Assembly: GCA_023414875.1 (NCBI GenBank)
Contig: JAEZMV010000017.1
Span: 1-64,000, forward strand
Origin: Bacillota bacterium
GTDB lineage: Bacteria; Bacillota; Clostridia; Lachnospirales; Lachnospiraceae
DNA length: 64,000 nucleotides
Reading direction: 5' to 3'
Shown here: positions 1 through 8,674 of the stretch, piece after piece
Position numbering within the stretch: the first letter of the stretch is position 1
How the letters are laid out: each line of letters begins with the position of its first letter
The notes under the pieces: model-generated
Told to the model about the DNA's origin: nothing
Database searches by the model: none
The model's input: the letters and a program-made list of their open reading frames with translations, nothing else
Made by a program: the position numbers and the translations under genes

Positions 1-133
1 AGTTTTCTTGACATGCTCTTTGTTATTGTTTATAGTGTACCCAAGGATTGGACTGTGTAGAAACAGCCTCAAGATCCTTAATTAATTATCATAGAAAGTT
101 ATTTACAGACTTTTCTTCACACACTCAAAATAT

Positions 134-174
134 GAGCTATGTACCGGCGGTAAAGAACCACCGGTACATAGCTC
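134..174. terminator. Hairpin terminator downstream of the formate/nitrite channel gene
   Basis: A perfect 14-bp stem (134-147 with 161-174) encloses a 13-nt loop. It is followed by a T-rich stretch on the plus strand and an A-rich stretch on the other side. It could therefore end both the minus-strand channel gene and any plus-strand transcript entering from the left. Confidence 0.7.
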
Positions 175-268
175 TATTTCTTATACATCATTACAAGAGT
201 CATTGCTGTTTAATATAAATATTGATAACAACTGATCCGATTAGTCAATTCATCATTACAGCATTAGA

Positions 269-1054
269 TTACTCTTTTGCTGTAGATACTTTCTCAATAT
301 CCTTATAGGCCAGTAGGTAATTAATTCCTGATACAATAATTCCTCCACCGATAAAATTACCAACTGCAGCCACCGACAAGTTATACAAAATATCTGCTAA
401 AGACAGGTCAGCACCACTAAAGTATGCAACAAACAAATAATACATATTAGCAACCACGTGCTCTGTACCGCTTAAGACAAATACCGTGATTGTCAGCCAT
501 AAAACAACAATCTTACTGATTTCCTCCCGGCAGCTATAGGCAAGACATACACCGGTTGATACTATGATATTACATAGAATAGAACTTACAAATAATTGAC
601 CAAGTGGCATGTGCACTTTATTAACGGCTTTGTCGATGACAAAAGACATAACCGTGTCATTGAATATTCCTGAGGCATCTGTCATATATGCAACAGCGAT
701 CCCCCCAATTAAATTAGAGAATAATATGATAACTAAAATGCGTAGTATTTTAGTTATTTTAGTACGACCTGCGTAAACGGCAATCATAACCATACTATCA
801 CTGGTGAATAGCTCTGCCTGCATTAGTATGATAGCAATAATTCCTACCGGGAATACCAGTGCGCCTAAGAAGGCTCCAATCCCTGCATCTGCAGTGTTGG
901 CAGACAGCTTCAAATATCCGATTGCACCGATCGAGATATATATACCTGCCAGGATTCCTTGAACAAGCAGGATTATGAATTTTTTATTTGCCTTATGTTT
1001 ACTTTGATGTAGTATGTACTCTACTAAAGCTTTTGGTCCTGAAGTGTTTGTCAT
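269..1054 (-). CDS. Formate/nitrite transporter (FNT) family channel
   Basis: A 261-residue integral membrane protein of the pentameric FNT family, which moves formate, nitrite or hydrosulfide across the cytoplasmic membrane. Visible family marks are the AELFTSD motif near residue 80, SGTEHVVANMY near residue 195 (the family has G-x-x-H-x-x-A-N-M) and GNFIGGG near residue 232, with about six hydrophobic helices. The length is normal for the family. The ATG is preceded by GAAAGGAT at good spacing. It appears to be a single-gene unit ending in a hairpin. In a fermentative anaerobe formate is a likely substrate, but the sequence does not decide between substrates. Confidence 0.88.
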   Translation of the reverse strand: MTNTSGPKALVEYILHQSKHKANKKFIILLVQGILAGIYISIGAIGYLKLSANTADAGIGAFLGALVFPVGIIAIILMQAELFTSDSMVMIAVYAGRTKITKILRILVIILFSNLIGGIAVAYMTDASGIFNDTVMSFVIDKAVNKVHMPLGQLFVSSILCNIIVSTGVCLAYSCREEISKIVVLWLTITVFVLSGTEHVVANMYYLFVAYFSGADLSLADILYNLSVAAVGNFIGGGIIVSGINYLLAYKDIEKVSTAKE

Positions 1055-1411
1055 GATATATCCTTTCTTAATTCAAATCATTTTGCGTAATCTGCTTACG
1101 TTATGCCAGTAAGTCAAGAATAGCCTATATTGGGAAATATAATAATACCATATTAGCTGCAAATGCAAAAGTAGTTTATTGTTGTAAATGATAACATATG
1201 ATAACATTTCTTTTGATATGAATTCTAAGAATAGTGAAGATAGCACTATTAGTTGATTTTGTTCTTATATTATCAGGCAAGTTTAGGGAAGAGGAAGGAA
1301 ATTATATTAATGGCAGTGTAACCTATACTGTAACTGAAATGAAATTATCTTTGTAGCTTAATGGAATTAATTAATTCACTAAAGGAGGAAGGCGGATAAA
1401 ATAAAAACTAC

Positions 1412-1440
1412 TTGACATATTACACAACATTGAATAGTAT
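1412..1440 (+). promoter_or_regulatory. Promoter of the T-box leader
   Basis: TTGACA (1412-1417), a 17-bp spacer and TAGTAT (1435-1440) form a good housekeeping promoter. Transcription should start near 1447, just before the T-box RNA. Confidence 0.75.
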
Positions 1441-1446
1441 AGAACT

Positions 1447-1710
1447 AATAATTTATATGTTAAATGTAGTGATGGAGAGGATTAGATAAGGGAAGCTTAT
1501 CAGAGAGGACCGCTCACCGGCTGAAAGGTGGTCTAAGGCAAGCTTATTGAAGGTAGCTCCGGAACAGCATTTCTGAAACCGCAAGGCGTGTAGGAGATGT
1601 CGGGAAGTCCCGTTACAGACAAAGAGTTGACCTGATAAATTATAATTTAGCAGGCCATAAATTAAGGTGGTACCACGGTTCTTCGTCCTTTTCGACGAAG
1701 AACCTTTTTT
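1447..1710 (+). promoter_or_regulatory. T-box leader RNA controlling valS
   Basis: The T-box sequence AAGGTGGTACCACGG lies at 1664-1678. It is followed at once by an intrinsic terminator: an 11-bp stem (1677-1687 with 1694-1704) and six Ts. This is the classical antiterminator/terminator switch that reads tRNA charging. The upstream 200 nt show the usual paired stem I region. A specifier codon could not be fixed by eye; a Val codon (GUN) is expected from the downstream gene. The leader ends about 700 nt before valS, an unusually long distance. Confidence 0.9.
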
Positions 1711-2108
1711 AATTCATGGAAAGTACTCCGAACTTTTTTAGAGGCGCACCTCGCGGAGAATGAGGAAGTTCTTTTTCATGGAATTCCTGTAAGGAATTTA
1801 TTTTATTTATATTATAGTTCAATGCTAATACGATAATAAGCAATAATAAAACAATATTAAAACACTATTAAGACACTATTAAGACACAACTATAACAGTT
1901 TATTTAAAATGAATTTCTTATCTGTTTAGCATGATAATAGTCGGTATAACCTTAACTAAAAGCATAAGAATAATTATTACTAGGTTAACTGATGATTAGA
2001 GGGTATCGATATTACCACCTAAATTATTAGGGCAGCATCATCATCAAAGATTTATGTTTAAATTCATATTAAAAGTATTAACAAGTATTTAAAATTATTC
2101 TTAACGCA
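1711..2108. other. AT-rich spacer between T-box and foldback element
   Basis: No convincing gene is seen here. It holds a short hairpin (AATTCCT/AGGAATT near 1783-1799) and a small tandem repeat of about 12 nt (ACACTATTAAGA) near 1860-1885. Confidence 0.5.
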
Positions 2109-2338
2109 GGTACTTTGATCACGGGAATATATTTGTATGACTTTCTAATATTCTTAGGAACACTTAGCTACTAGCTGTTGCGATGAAGTCTGGAAAATGT
2201 CCATGGAAGGACATTTTAGGAGTGAGCGACAGGGAGGTCGCTTCACTCCGACAGACTGCAACAAGCAAACAGCTAGAAGGTTAGTGTTCCTTGAACATTA
2301 GAACCGGAAGGAAAATATACTCCCGTGATCAAAGTACC
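2109..2338. repeat. 230-nt foldback element with 18-bp perfect terminal inverted repeats
   Basis: GGTACTTTGATCACGGGA at 2109-2126 is matched exactly, inverted, at 2321-2338. The pairing continues imperfectly inward for about 80 nt per arm (shared blocks TTCTAAT, AGGAACACT, CTAGCTGTT, AGTCTG). The centre carries a second stem (GGAGTGAGCGAC with GTCGCTTCACTCC). It contains no gene. It looks like a MITE-type or other foldback insertion in the valS leader; no clear target duplication is visible. Confidence 0.75.
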
Positions 2339-2411
2339 GTCTCTAGAACACGTACCTAAACCCTTGAAAGTACTGTCCCTAGAACACCAACCAAAAGAAA
2401 GGAAAATCAAA

Positions 2412-5072
2412 ATGGAAAAAGAACTAGCCAAAACCTATGATCCGAAGAACATCGAAGAAAAACAATACCAGAAATGGGTGGACAAAAAATATTTTCATGC
2501 CGAAGTTGATCGAAGCAAGAAACCCTATACCATCGTAATTCCCCCGCCAAACATTACGGGACAGCTGCACATGGGTCATGCTCTTGATAATACATTGCAA
2601 GATATTTTAATTCGTTTCAAGAGAATGCAGGGTTACAATGCGTTATGGCAGCCCGGAACGGATCATGCCAGCATTGCAACTGAGGTAAAGATTATTGAGC
2701 AGATGAAGAAGGAAGGCATCGAGAAGGAAGACTTAGGTAGAGAAGGTTTCCTGGAGAGAGCTTGGAAATGGAAGGAAGAGTACGGTGGAAGAATTATCTC
2801 TCAGCTAAAGAAGCTCGGCTCCTCCTGTGATTGGGAGAGAGAACGTTTTACTATGGATGAGGGCTGCTCCCATGCGGTAAATGAAGTATTTATTAAGTTA
2901 TATGATGAAGGTTATATCTATAAAGGTTCAAAAATAATTAATTGGTGCCCGGTTTGTCAGACGACTATCTCTGATGCTGAGGTTGAGCATGAGGAACAGG
3001 CAGGACATTTCTGGCATATTAAATATCCGATTGTCGGGGAAGAGGGTTTTGTTGAGATTGCTACGACCAGACCGGAGACAATGCTTGGAGATACCGCAGT
3101 TGCAGTTCATCCGGAGGATGAGAGATATCAGCATTTAATCGGTAAGATGGTTATGCTTCCGCTCATGAACAGAGAGATACCGGTAGTTGCTGATACCTAT
3201 GTAGATAAAGAGTTTGGAACCGGTGTGGTTAAGATCACACCTGCGCATGACCCCAATGACTTTGAGGTTGGTAAGAGACATAAGCTTCCGGAAATCAATG
3301 TTATGAACGATGATGCTACAATTAATGCAAACGGCGGTAAATACGCGGGTATGAGCCGTTATGATGCCCGTAAGGTTATTGTAAAGGAACTTCAGGAAAT
3401 GGGACTTCTGGTTAAGGTAGAGGACCATGTGCATAATGTAGGTACTCATGATCGTTGTAAGACTACGGTTGAGCCATTAGTGAAGCAACAGTGGTTTGTA
3501 AGAATGGAGGAACTGATTAAGCCGGCAATCTACGGCGTAAAGACCGGCGATATTCAGTTCGTTCCGGAACGTTTTGATAAGATATATTTTAACTGGGCTG
3601 AGAACATAAGAGACTGGTGTATCTCAAGACAGCTCTGGTGGGGACATAGAATTCCTGCGTATTATTGTGATGGCTGCGGTGAAATAATCGTATCAAGAGA
3701 AGAGCCCTCCAGATGTCCCAAATGCGGTCATACCCAATTACGACAGGATAAGGACACCTTGGACACCTGGTTCAGCTCTGCGTTATGGCCTTTCTCAACG
3801 CTTGGATGGCCGGAGAAAACAGAGGATTTGGAGTATTTCTATCCGACCGATGTTTTGGTAACCGGTTATGATATTATTTTCTTCTGGGTACTCCGCATGG
3901 TATTTTCAGGCTATGCCCATATGGGTAAAAAACCGTTTAGTAAGGTGCTCATTCATGGTTTGGTTCGAGACTCCCAGGGACGTAAGATGAGTAAATCTCT
4001 TGGAAATGGTATCGATCCTCTGGAGGTTATCGATAAATACGGTGCGGATGCTCTCCGTTTCAGCTTAATAACCGGAAATGCACCGGGTAACGATATGCGC
4101 TTTTACTGGGAGAGAGTGGAAGCCAGCAGAAACTTTGCGAATAAGGTATGGAACGCATCCCGTTTCATTATGATGAATCTTGAGAAAGCCTCCATCAGTG
4201 AGAGTATTGATGAAAAGCTGTTAACAGTAGCTGATAAATGGATTCTATCGAAGGTTAACACCTTAATCACAGAAGCTACTGAGAATATGGAGAACTTCGA
4301 GCTGGGTATTGCGGTTCAGAAGATTAATGATTTTATTTGGGAAGAATTCTGTGACTGGTATATCGAGATGGTGAAACCAAGATTATATAGCGAAACCGAT
4401 GAGACAAAGGCAGCAGCACTTTGGACGCTAAAGCACGTACTGGTTACCTCGCTCAAATTACTCCATCCCTATATGCCGTTCATAACGGAAGAGATATTCT
4501 GTACCCTTCAAGAGATGTTAGGACAGCAGGAAGCCGAATCCATAATGATTGCAAAATGGCCTGTATACGAGGAGAAGTATGAGTATACCAAAGAGACAGA
4601 AGCCGTTGAACTGATTAAGGAAGCAGTCAAGGGTATCCGTAACGTTCGTTCCGAGATGAATGTTCCTCCGAGCAGAAAAGCAACCGTTATAGTTGTGTCA
4701 GAGGCTGCCAGTATCAGAGCTATCTTCAACGACAGTAAAGTATTCTTTGCTACCCTCGGTTATGCGAATGAAGTATTGGTTCAAGAGGATAAAGCAGGTA
4801 TTCCTGAGGATGCGGTATCCACAGTCATTCCCGGAGCAGTAATCTATATTCCTTTCGCTGATCTGGTTGATATTGAGAAGGAGATTGAACGTCTAAGGAA
4901 AGAAAAAGAACGACTTGAAGGTGAGTTAAAGCGTGTTACCGGGATGCTGGCTAATCAGAACTTTGTTAGCAAGGCTCCTGAAAGTAAGTTGGTAGAGGAA
5001 CGTGCGAAGCTTGAGAAATACACGGATATGATGAGACAGGTTGACGAAAGACTGGAGCATTTTAGTAAATAA
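2412..5072 (+). CDS. valS: Valyl-tRNA synthetase
   Basis: Class Ia synthetase that charges tRNA-Val in the cytoplasm. The HIGH-type motif HMGH is at residues 53-56 and KMSKS at 525-529. A connective editing domain lies between them, and the C-terminal tail is charged and heptad-like (rich in E, K, L), as in ValS. The 886-residue length from ATG 2412 fits the family. The reading frame extends upstream to 2325, but the extra 29 residues come from the foldback element and a 36-nt duplication; AAAGGA before ATG 2412 supports the later start. It is controlled by the upstream T-box. Confidence 0.97.
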   Translation: MEKELAKTYDPKNIEEKQYQKWVDKKYFHAEVDRSKKPYTIVIPPPNITGQLHMGHALDNTLQDILIRFKRMQGYNALWQPGTDHASIATEVKIIEQMKKEGIEKEDLGREGFLERAWKWKEEYGGRIISQLKKLGSSCDWERERFTMDEGCSHAVNEVFIKLYDEGYIYKGSKIINWCPVCQTTISDAEVEHEEQAGHFWHIKYPIVGEEGFVEIATTRPETMLGDTAVAVHPEDERYQHLIGKMVMLPLMNREIPVVADTYVDKEFGTGVVKITPAHDPNDFEVGKRHKLPEINVMNDDATINANGGKYAGMSRYDARKVIVKELQEMGLLVKVEDHVHNVGTHDRCKTTVEPLVKQQWFVRMEELIKPAIYGVKTGDIQFVPERFDKIYFNWAENIRDWCISRQLWWGHRIPAYYCDGCGEIIVSREEPSRCPKCGHTQLRQDKDTLDTWFSSALWPFSTLGWPEKTEDLEYFYPTDVLVTGYDIIFFWVLRMVFSGYAHMGKKPFSKVLIHGLVRDSQGRKMSKSLGNGIDPLEVIDKYGADALRFSLITGNAPGNDMRFYWERVEASRNFANKVWNASRFIMMNLEKASISESIDEKLLTVADKWILSKVNTLITEATENMENFELGIAVQKINDFIWEEFCDWYIEMVKPRLYSETDETKAAALWTLKHVLVTSLKLLHPYMPFITEEIFCTLQEMLGQQEAESIMIAKWPVYEEKYEYTKETEAVELIKEAVKGIRNVRSEMNVPPSRKATVIVVSEAASIRAIFNDSKVFFATLGYANEVLVQEDKAGIPEDAVSTVIPGAVIYIPFADLVDIEKEIERLRKEKERLEGELKRVTGMLANQNFVSKAPESKLVEERAKLEKYTDMMRQVDERLEHFSK

Positions 5073-5128
5073 GATTGTATATGAAGAATTAAATGATCGT
5101 AAATGAGAAGATAGAATTAAAAGATGGA

Positions 5129-5160
5129 ATGCGGGGTGTACTTTTAGGTACATCCCGCAT
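5129..5160 (+). terminator. valS terminator
   Basis: A 13-bp stem (ATGCGGGGTGTAC with GTACATCCCGCAT) with a 6-nt loop is followed by TTCTTTC. It also lies just beyond the end of the converging gene. Confidence 0.8.
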
Positions 5161-5188
5161 TTCTTTCATTGAAAATGTTGCTGTAAAA

Positions 5189-5950
5189 CTATTCATTCAT
5201 CGCACTTCTAATTTCTTCCTCATGTTTTTGTAACAGCTGAAATCCTTTTTCCATGAACTCATATATAGCCATATTAGAGTACATTTCATATAAAATATCT
5301 AATAAGGGTTTATCATCAATATTTATTTTATAAAAATATTCATATATAACTTGTCCATTAGAATAGGGATTTCTTACCCTCAATCTTTCATCACGCATTA
5401 TCAGTTCAGGAATTATTTCACTAAACACCCATTTCAAATTAGGGGTTTCATACTCTTTCCTATCATCATGAAAGTATTCGCCCCATAATTTAAACCATAC
5501 AAAATGAACAATTTCATGCAAAGCGATTCCTATAGCCCCCCGTTCACTGCTTAGGTAAAATACGTCAAAGGAATTCGTCTCAAGAAATCTTGGGCATACA
5601 GGATTTAAACATATATATCCTACCATATCATTAAATTCGTTTTGTAAATCAATTCTAAATGCATCCTGAAAAGCTTCGATAATGATTTCTTTATGTTCAA
5701 TCCAATGCTTATTATATGCATCTGTTTTACTTGCAAACAAAGCCTGCTCCTTCATGAAGATCTCTCTTAAGCAGGTAGCAAGGTATTCTTTTCTTGCATC
5801 GCCCTGTAATGATTCAAATTTATCGCTGTCAATATTAGGATAAAAGTAAAATAAATCACCTTTATAAGAGTTATCTACATCTTCCATTTCCATTTCATAG
5901 ATAGAATCTACCATATATTCAAAACTCGGTATTTTAAAAGTTAAGTTCAT
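5189..5950 (-). CDS. Uncharacterised HExxH protein (predicted zinc metallopeptidase-like)
   Basis: A 253-residue soluble protein that I cannot assign to a named family. A zincin-type motif HEIVH is at residues 145-149, inside a hydrophobic helix-like segment, and Glu178 or Glu182 could be the third ligand. Nothing suggests a signal peptide or membrane span, so it is probably cytoplasmic. It stands alone, converging on valS. Peptidase activity is inference from the motif only; the HExxH pattern also occurs by chance and in non-enzymes. Confidence 0.6.
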   Translation of the reverse strand: MNLTFKIPSFEYMVDSIYEMEMEDVDNSYKGDLFYFYPNIDSDKFESLQGDARKEYLATCLREIFMKEQALFASKTDAYNKHWIEHKEIIIEAFQDAFRIDLQNEFNDMVGYICLNPVCPRFLETNSFDVFYLSSERGAIGIALHEIVHFVWFKLWGEYFHDDRKEYETPNLKWVFSEIIPELIMRDERLRVRNPYSNGQVIYEYFYKINIDDKPLLDILYEMYSNMAIYEFMEKGFQLLQKHEEEIRSAMNE

Positions 5951-6055
5951 GCCAACCCCCGTAATTTCCTAAATTCAACCACATTAATTATCGATACTAT
6001 CTAATTGGTTGGTAATATTATACACTACGATTGCTATCATAGTAAAGCGTAGACA

Positions 6056-6127
6056 TGTCATCAACAGCTCTAATGTCATCAACAGCTCTAATGTCATCAG
6101 CTGCTCTGAGGTCATCAACAGCTCTGA
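6056..6127. repeat. Four tandem 18-bp repeats
   Basis: Four head-to-tail copies of an 18-bp unit (TGTCATCAACAGCTCTAA) sit at 6056, 6074, 6092 and 6110. The first two are identical; the others differ at 1-4 positions. A partial fifth copy (TGTCATCAA) lies near 6149. They are in the 460-bp gap upstream of the response regulator gene, which otherwise shows no gene. Confidence 0.85.
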
Positions 6128-6411
6128 AAGGTAAACTTCTCTAAATTTGTCATCAATATACCAACATTCGATTTCGATATAATGTAGGATAAGGTCTGAG
6201 TATCATGTAGGAAAAAGACTGGGAGTATTTACTAATAGATCGGTAAGGTTTATAATATGGCTACGTATATCTACGAATATCACGTGTATGAGAGTTTGAC
6301 TCAGATGATAGAATTTATATAATCATGAATTTCATAATAGATATCCGATATCTGTTTCATTAATAACTATATGACATTATCATATGGTATCTAAGAATAT
6401 GAGGTGAAAAC

Positions 6412-7089
6412 TTGAAACTATTAATCGTTGAGGATGATAAAACCATAGCTATGGGATTGGAATATTCTTTGGAGCAGGAGGGATATTCCGTCCTTGTATG
6501 CCACGATGTTGCATCGGGAAAGAAGGCATTTCAGGAACATACATTTGATTTGTGCCTGTTTGATCTGACACTTCCGGATGGAAGTGGCTATGAGCTATGT
6601 AAGCTAGCAAGAGAGCGATGGGATACTCCGGTGATCATATTAACTGCCTGTGACGAAGAAGTAAATGTCGTCATGGGTCTGGAACTGGGAGCGGATGATT
6701 ATATTACGAAGCCCTTCAGAGTTCGTGAGTTAACAGCAAGAATTAAGACAGTGCTTCGAAGATATCAGAAGGATAGCAGCTCGAAACATATAATAGAATT
6801 GGATACGATTCGAATTAATACCTTAGATGCTAAAGTCTTTAAGAATGGTCAGGAAATATATCTTACGGCTTTGGAATACCGCCTATTATTGACCTTTGCA
6901 AACAATGAGGGGCAGGTGCTGTCACGCAATCAGCTGTTGGAGGGTATCTGGGACATTGCCGGAGATTTTGTTAATGATAATACCTTAACCGTATATATAA
7001 AAAGGTTAAGGGACAAGCTGGAGGAGGACCCGGGGAATCCAACCATCATTAAAACAGTCCGTGGTTTAGGCTATAAGGTAGGTGAATGA
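6412..7089 (+). CDS. OmpR-family response regulator
   Basis: A 225-residue two-domain regulator. The receiver domain (1-120) has acidic residues at 8-9, phospho-acceptor Asp51 in LFDLTLPDG and Lys100 in the KPF motif. The C-terminal winged-helix domain ends in VRGLGYKVGE. It should bind DNA when phosphorylated by the adjacent kinase. The start is TTG at 6412, preceded by GAGGTG. It overlaps or abuts the kinase gene, and the ABC transporter genes downstream are the likely target, as in BceR/VanR-like systems. Confidence 0.93.
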   Translation: MKLLIVEDDKTIAMGLEYSLEQEGYSVLVCHDVASGKKAFQEHTFDLCLFDLTLPDGSGYELCKLARERWDTPVIILTACDEEVNVVMGLELGADDYITKPFRVRELTARIKTVLRRYQKDSSSKHIIELDTIRINTLDAKVFKNGQEIYLTALEYRLLLTFANNEGQVLSRNQLLEGIWDIAGDFVNDNTLTVYIKRLRDKLEEDPGNPTIIKTVRGLGYKVGE

Positions 7090-7090
7090 T

Positions 7091-8095
7091 ATGCTACGAA
7101 ATAAAGAATATCGTATCATGCTTATAACGATGTTAGGGATAACCTTGCTTGGTGGTATTTTTTCATACTTCCTTGTAAATTCTACAGCCGGGATTATTCT
7201 ATTGGCAATCGGATTGCTTTTAACAGGAGTAACGGTATTATTTACGAAACGCAGGTATCATGATATTGAAAAGCTTTCCGGTTATTTGAGGAAGATATAC
7301 GGAGGGGATTATACTCTGGATATTCGGGATAACCAGGAGGGTGAACTTAGTCTACTTAAAAACGAGATTTACAAAATAACTCTAATTCTCTTAAAACAGA
7401 CAGAGCTTCTTAAGTCAGAGAAGGAACAGCTAACCGCTGCCCTCTCCGATATCTCTCATCAATTAAAAACACCGTTAACTTCGATGATGGTAATGGTGGA
7501 TTTGCTAAATAAGGATACCCTTCTTCCTGAGAAAAGGAAGGAATTCTCTAAGAATTTAGAACAGCAGCTGGAACGAATGGAATGGCTTTTAACCTCCCTA
7601 CTAAAGCTTGCAAAATTGGACGCAGGAACAATCATCTTTAAAAAAGAACAACTTCCTATTACATCAATTATAAAGCAAGCCGTGAATCCTCTGTTGATAC
7701 CAATGGAATTAAAGAACCAAACCTTAAGAGTCGAGGGGAATGCTTCGGTTACCTTTACAGGAGACTGTAATTGGACGGTGGAAGCCTTGATTAATATCGT
7801 GAAAAACTGTATCGAACATACACAGCCCGGAGGAGCTATTTCAATTCATTATGATGAAAATCCAATCTATACCGAGATAATAATATCAGATAATGGGTGT
7901 GGAATTCATAGAGATGACTTACCGTTTATCTTTAAGCGGTTTTATAAAGGAAAAAATGCGGGGGAAGATAGTGTCGGTATTGGTCTGGCAATGGCAAAAA
8001 GCATCATTTCTAGCCAAAATGGAGATATCTCTGTAAGTAGTATAGAAAACAAAGGTACCTGCTTTCACATTAAATTCTATAAGAAGCCTGCATAG
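7091..8095 (+). CDS. Sensor histidine kinase with short extracellular loop
   Basis: Two transmembrane helices near the N terminus (about residues 9-30 and 34-52) have almost no loop between them, typical of intramembrane-sensing kinases. These are followed by the H-box (His123 in ISHQLKTPL), the N-box (NIVKNCIEH), G1 (DNGCGI) and G2 (GIGLAMAKS). The ATG at 7091 follows AGGTGA with 5-nt spacing and the regulator's stop by one base. A GTG at 7082 is possible but poorly placed. It phosphorylates the upstream regulator. The neighbouring ABC exporter suggests sensing of cell-envelope stress or antimicrobial peptides (inference). Confidence 0.92.
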   Translation: MLRNKEYRIMLITMLGITLLGGIFSYFLVNSTAGIILLAIGLLLTGVTVLFTKRRYHDIEKLSGYLRKIYGGDYTLDIRDNQEGELSLLKNEIYKITLILLKQTELLKSEKEQLTAALSDISHQLKTPLTSMMVMVDLLNKDTLLPEKRKEFSKNLEQQLERMEWLLTSLLKLAKLDAGTIIFKKEQLPITSIIKQAVNPLLIPMELKNQTLRVEGNASVTFTGDCNWTVEALINIVKNCIEHTQPGGAISIHYDENPIYTEIIISDNGCGIHRDDLPFIFKRFYKGKNAGEDSVGIGLAMAKSIISSQNGDISVSSIENKGTCFHIKFYKKPA

Positions 8096-8133
8096 ATAAT
8101 TTTACATGAGCCATATGAAGGGATAAAAATATA

Positions 8134-8180
8134 AGCACTTAGGTCGAAGCAGAGAACAGAGTTCACCGGACCGAAGTGCT
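8134..8180 (+). terminator. Possible terminator after the two-component operon
   Basis: AGCACTTAGGTC pairs with GACCGAAGTGCT with one mismatch, around a 23-nt loop. The T-run is weak (ATGTTTATT), so this is only a fair terminator. Confidence 0.4.
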
Positions 8181-8197
8181 ATGTTTATTACTATGCG

Positions 8198-8270
8198 TGG
8201 AGATAATGGGACTTGAACCCACGGCCTCCTGCATGCCATGCAGGCGCTCTCCCAACTGAGCTATATCCCC
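8198..8270 (-). tRNA. tRNA-Ala (anticodon GGC)
   Basis: A complete cloverleaf on the minus strand. The acceptor GGGGATA pairs with TATCTCC and includes the G3-U70 wobble that identifies alanine tRNA. The anticodon stem CCTGC/GCAGG holds loop ATGGCAT. The discriminator is A and CCA is not encoded. Confidence 0.95.
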
Positions 8271-8295
8271 AAAAAATAGTTTATAATTAAATGAA

Positions 8296-8368
8296 TAGAG
8301 ACAGCTGGACTTGAACCAGTGACCCCTTGCTTGTCGAGCAAGTGCTCTCCCAACTGAGCTATGCCTCC
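8296..8368 (-). tRNA. tRNA-Val (anticodon GAC), with unusual C33
   Basis: A cloverleaf folds on the minus strand, with D arm GCTC/GAGC, anticodon stem CTTGC/GCAAG and T arm CTGG/CCAG. The loop TCGACAA puts GAC at 34-36, but position 33 is C instead of the near-universal U. The acceptor pair 1-72 is G-U. CCA is not encoded. It lies 25 bp upstream of tRNA-Ala and is probably co-transcribed with it. It could be a functional variant or a decaying copy. Confidence 0.8.
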
Positions 8369-8674
8369 ATGATTTGCATTATATCATGAATGAAACCATT
8401 GAACAAGAAGAATAGATAACCTAATGTATTCTTTTTGTTTGATTTATGATAAATAATCATAAAGAAATATTACTAAACTGTAATAATCCAGTCACATGAA
8501 AGTAACTTTGGACAGTTAAGCTATATTAGAAAAGATTTTTAAAATCAAAATTCTTAAAATGCACTCAAAATGATAAACCAAAGGTGTAAAGAAAACGTCC
8601 TGATACTTAGAATTTTATTTTGAACTTCTTGTATAATATTTTGTGTCGCCGCGAGCGACGATATGGAGGAAAGA

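Noticed and set aside
2325..2411. N-terminal extension of valS by 29 residues
   Set aside because: It lies in the foldback element and a tandem duplication, has no ribosome site, and does not resemble a ValS N terminus; ATG 2412 is better.
5129..5160. The inverted repeat as part of the HExxH gene's control
   Set aside because: It lies downstream of both converging genes and has the form of a shared terminator.
6056..6127. CRISPR array
   Set aside because: The 18-bp units are contiguous with no spacers and no cas genes are in the window.
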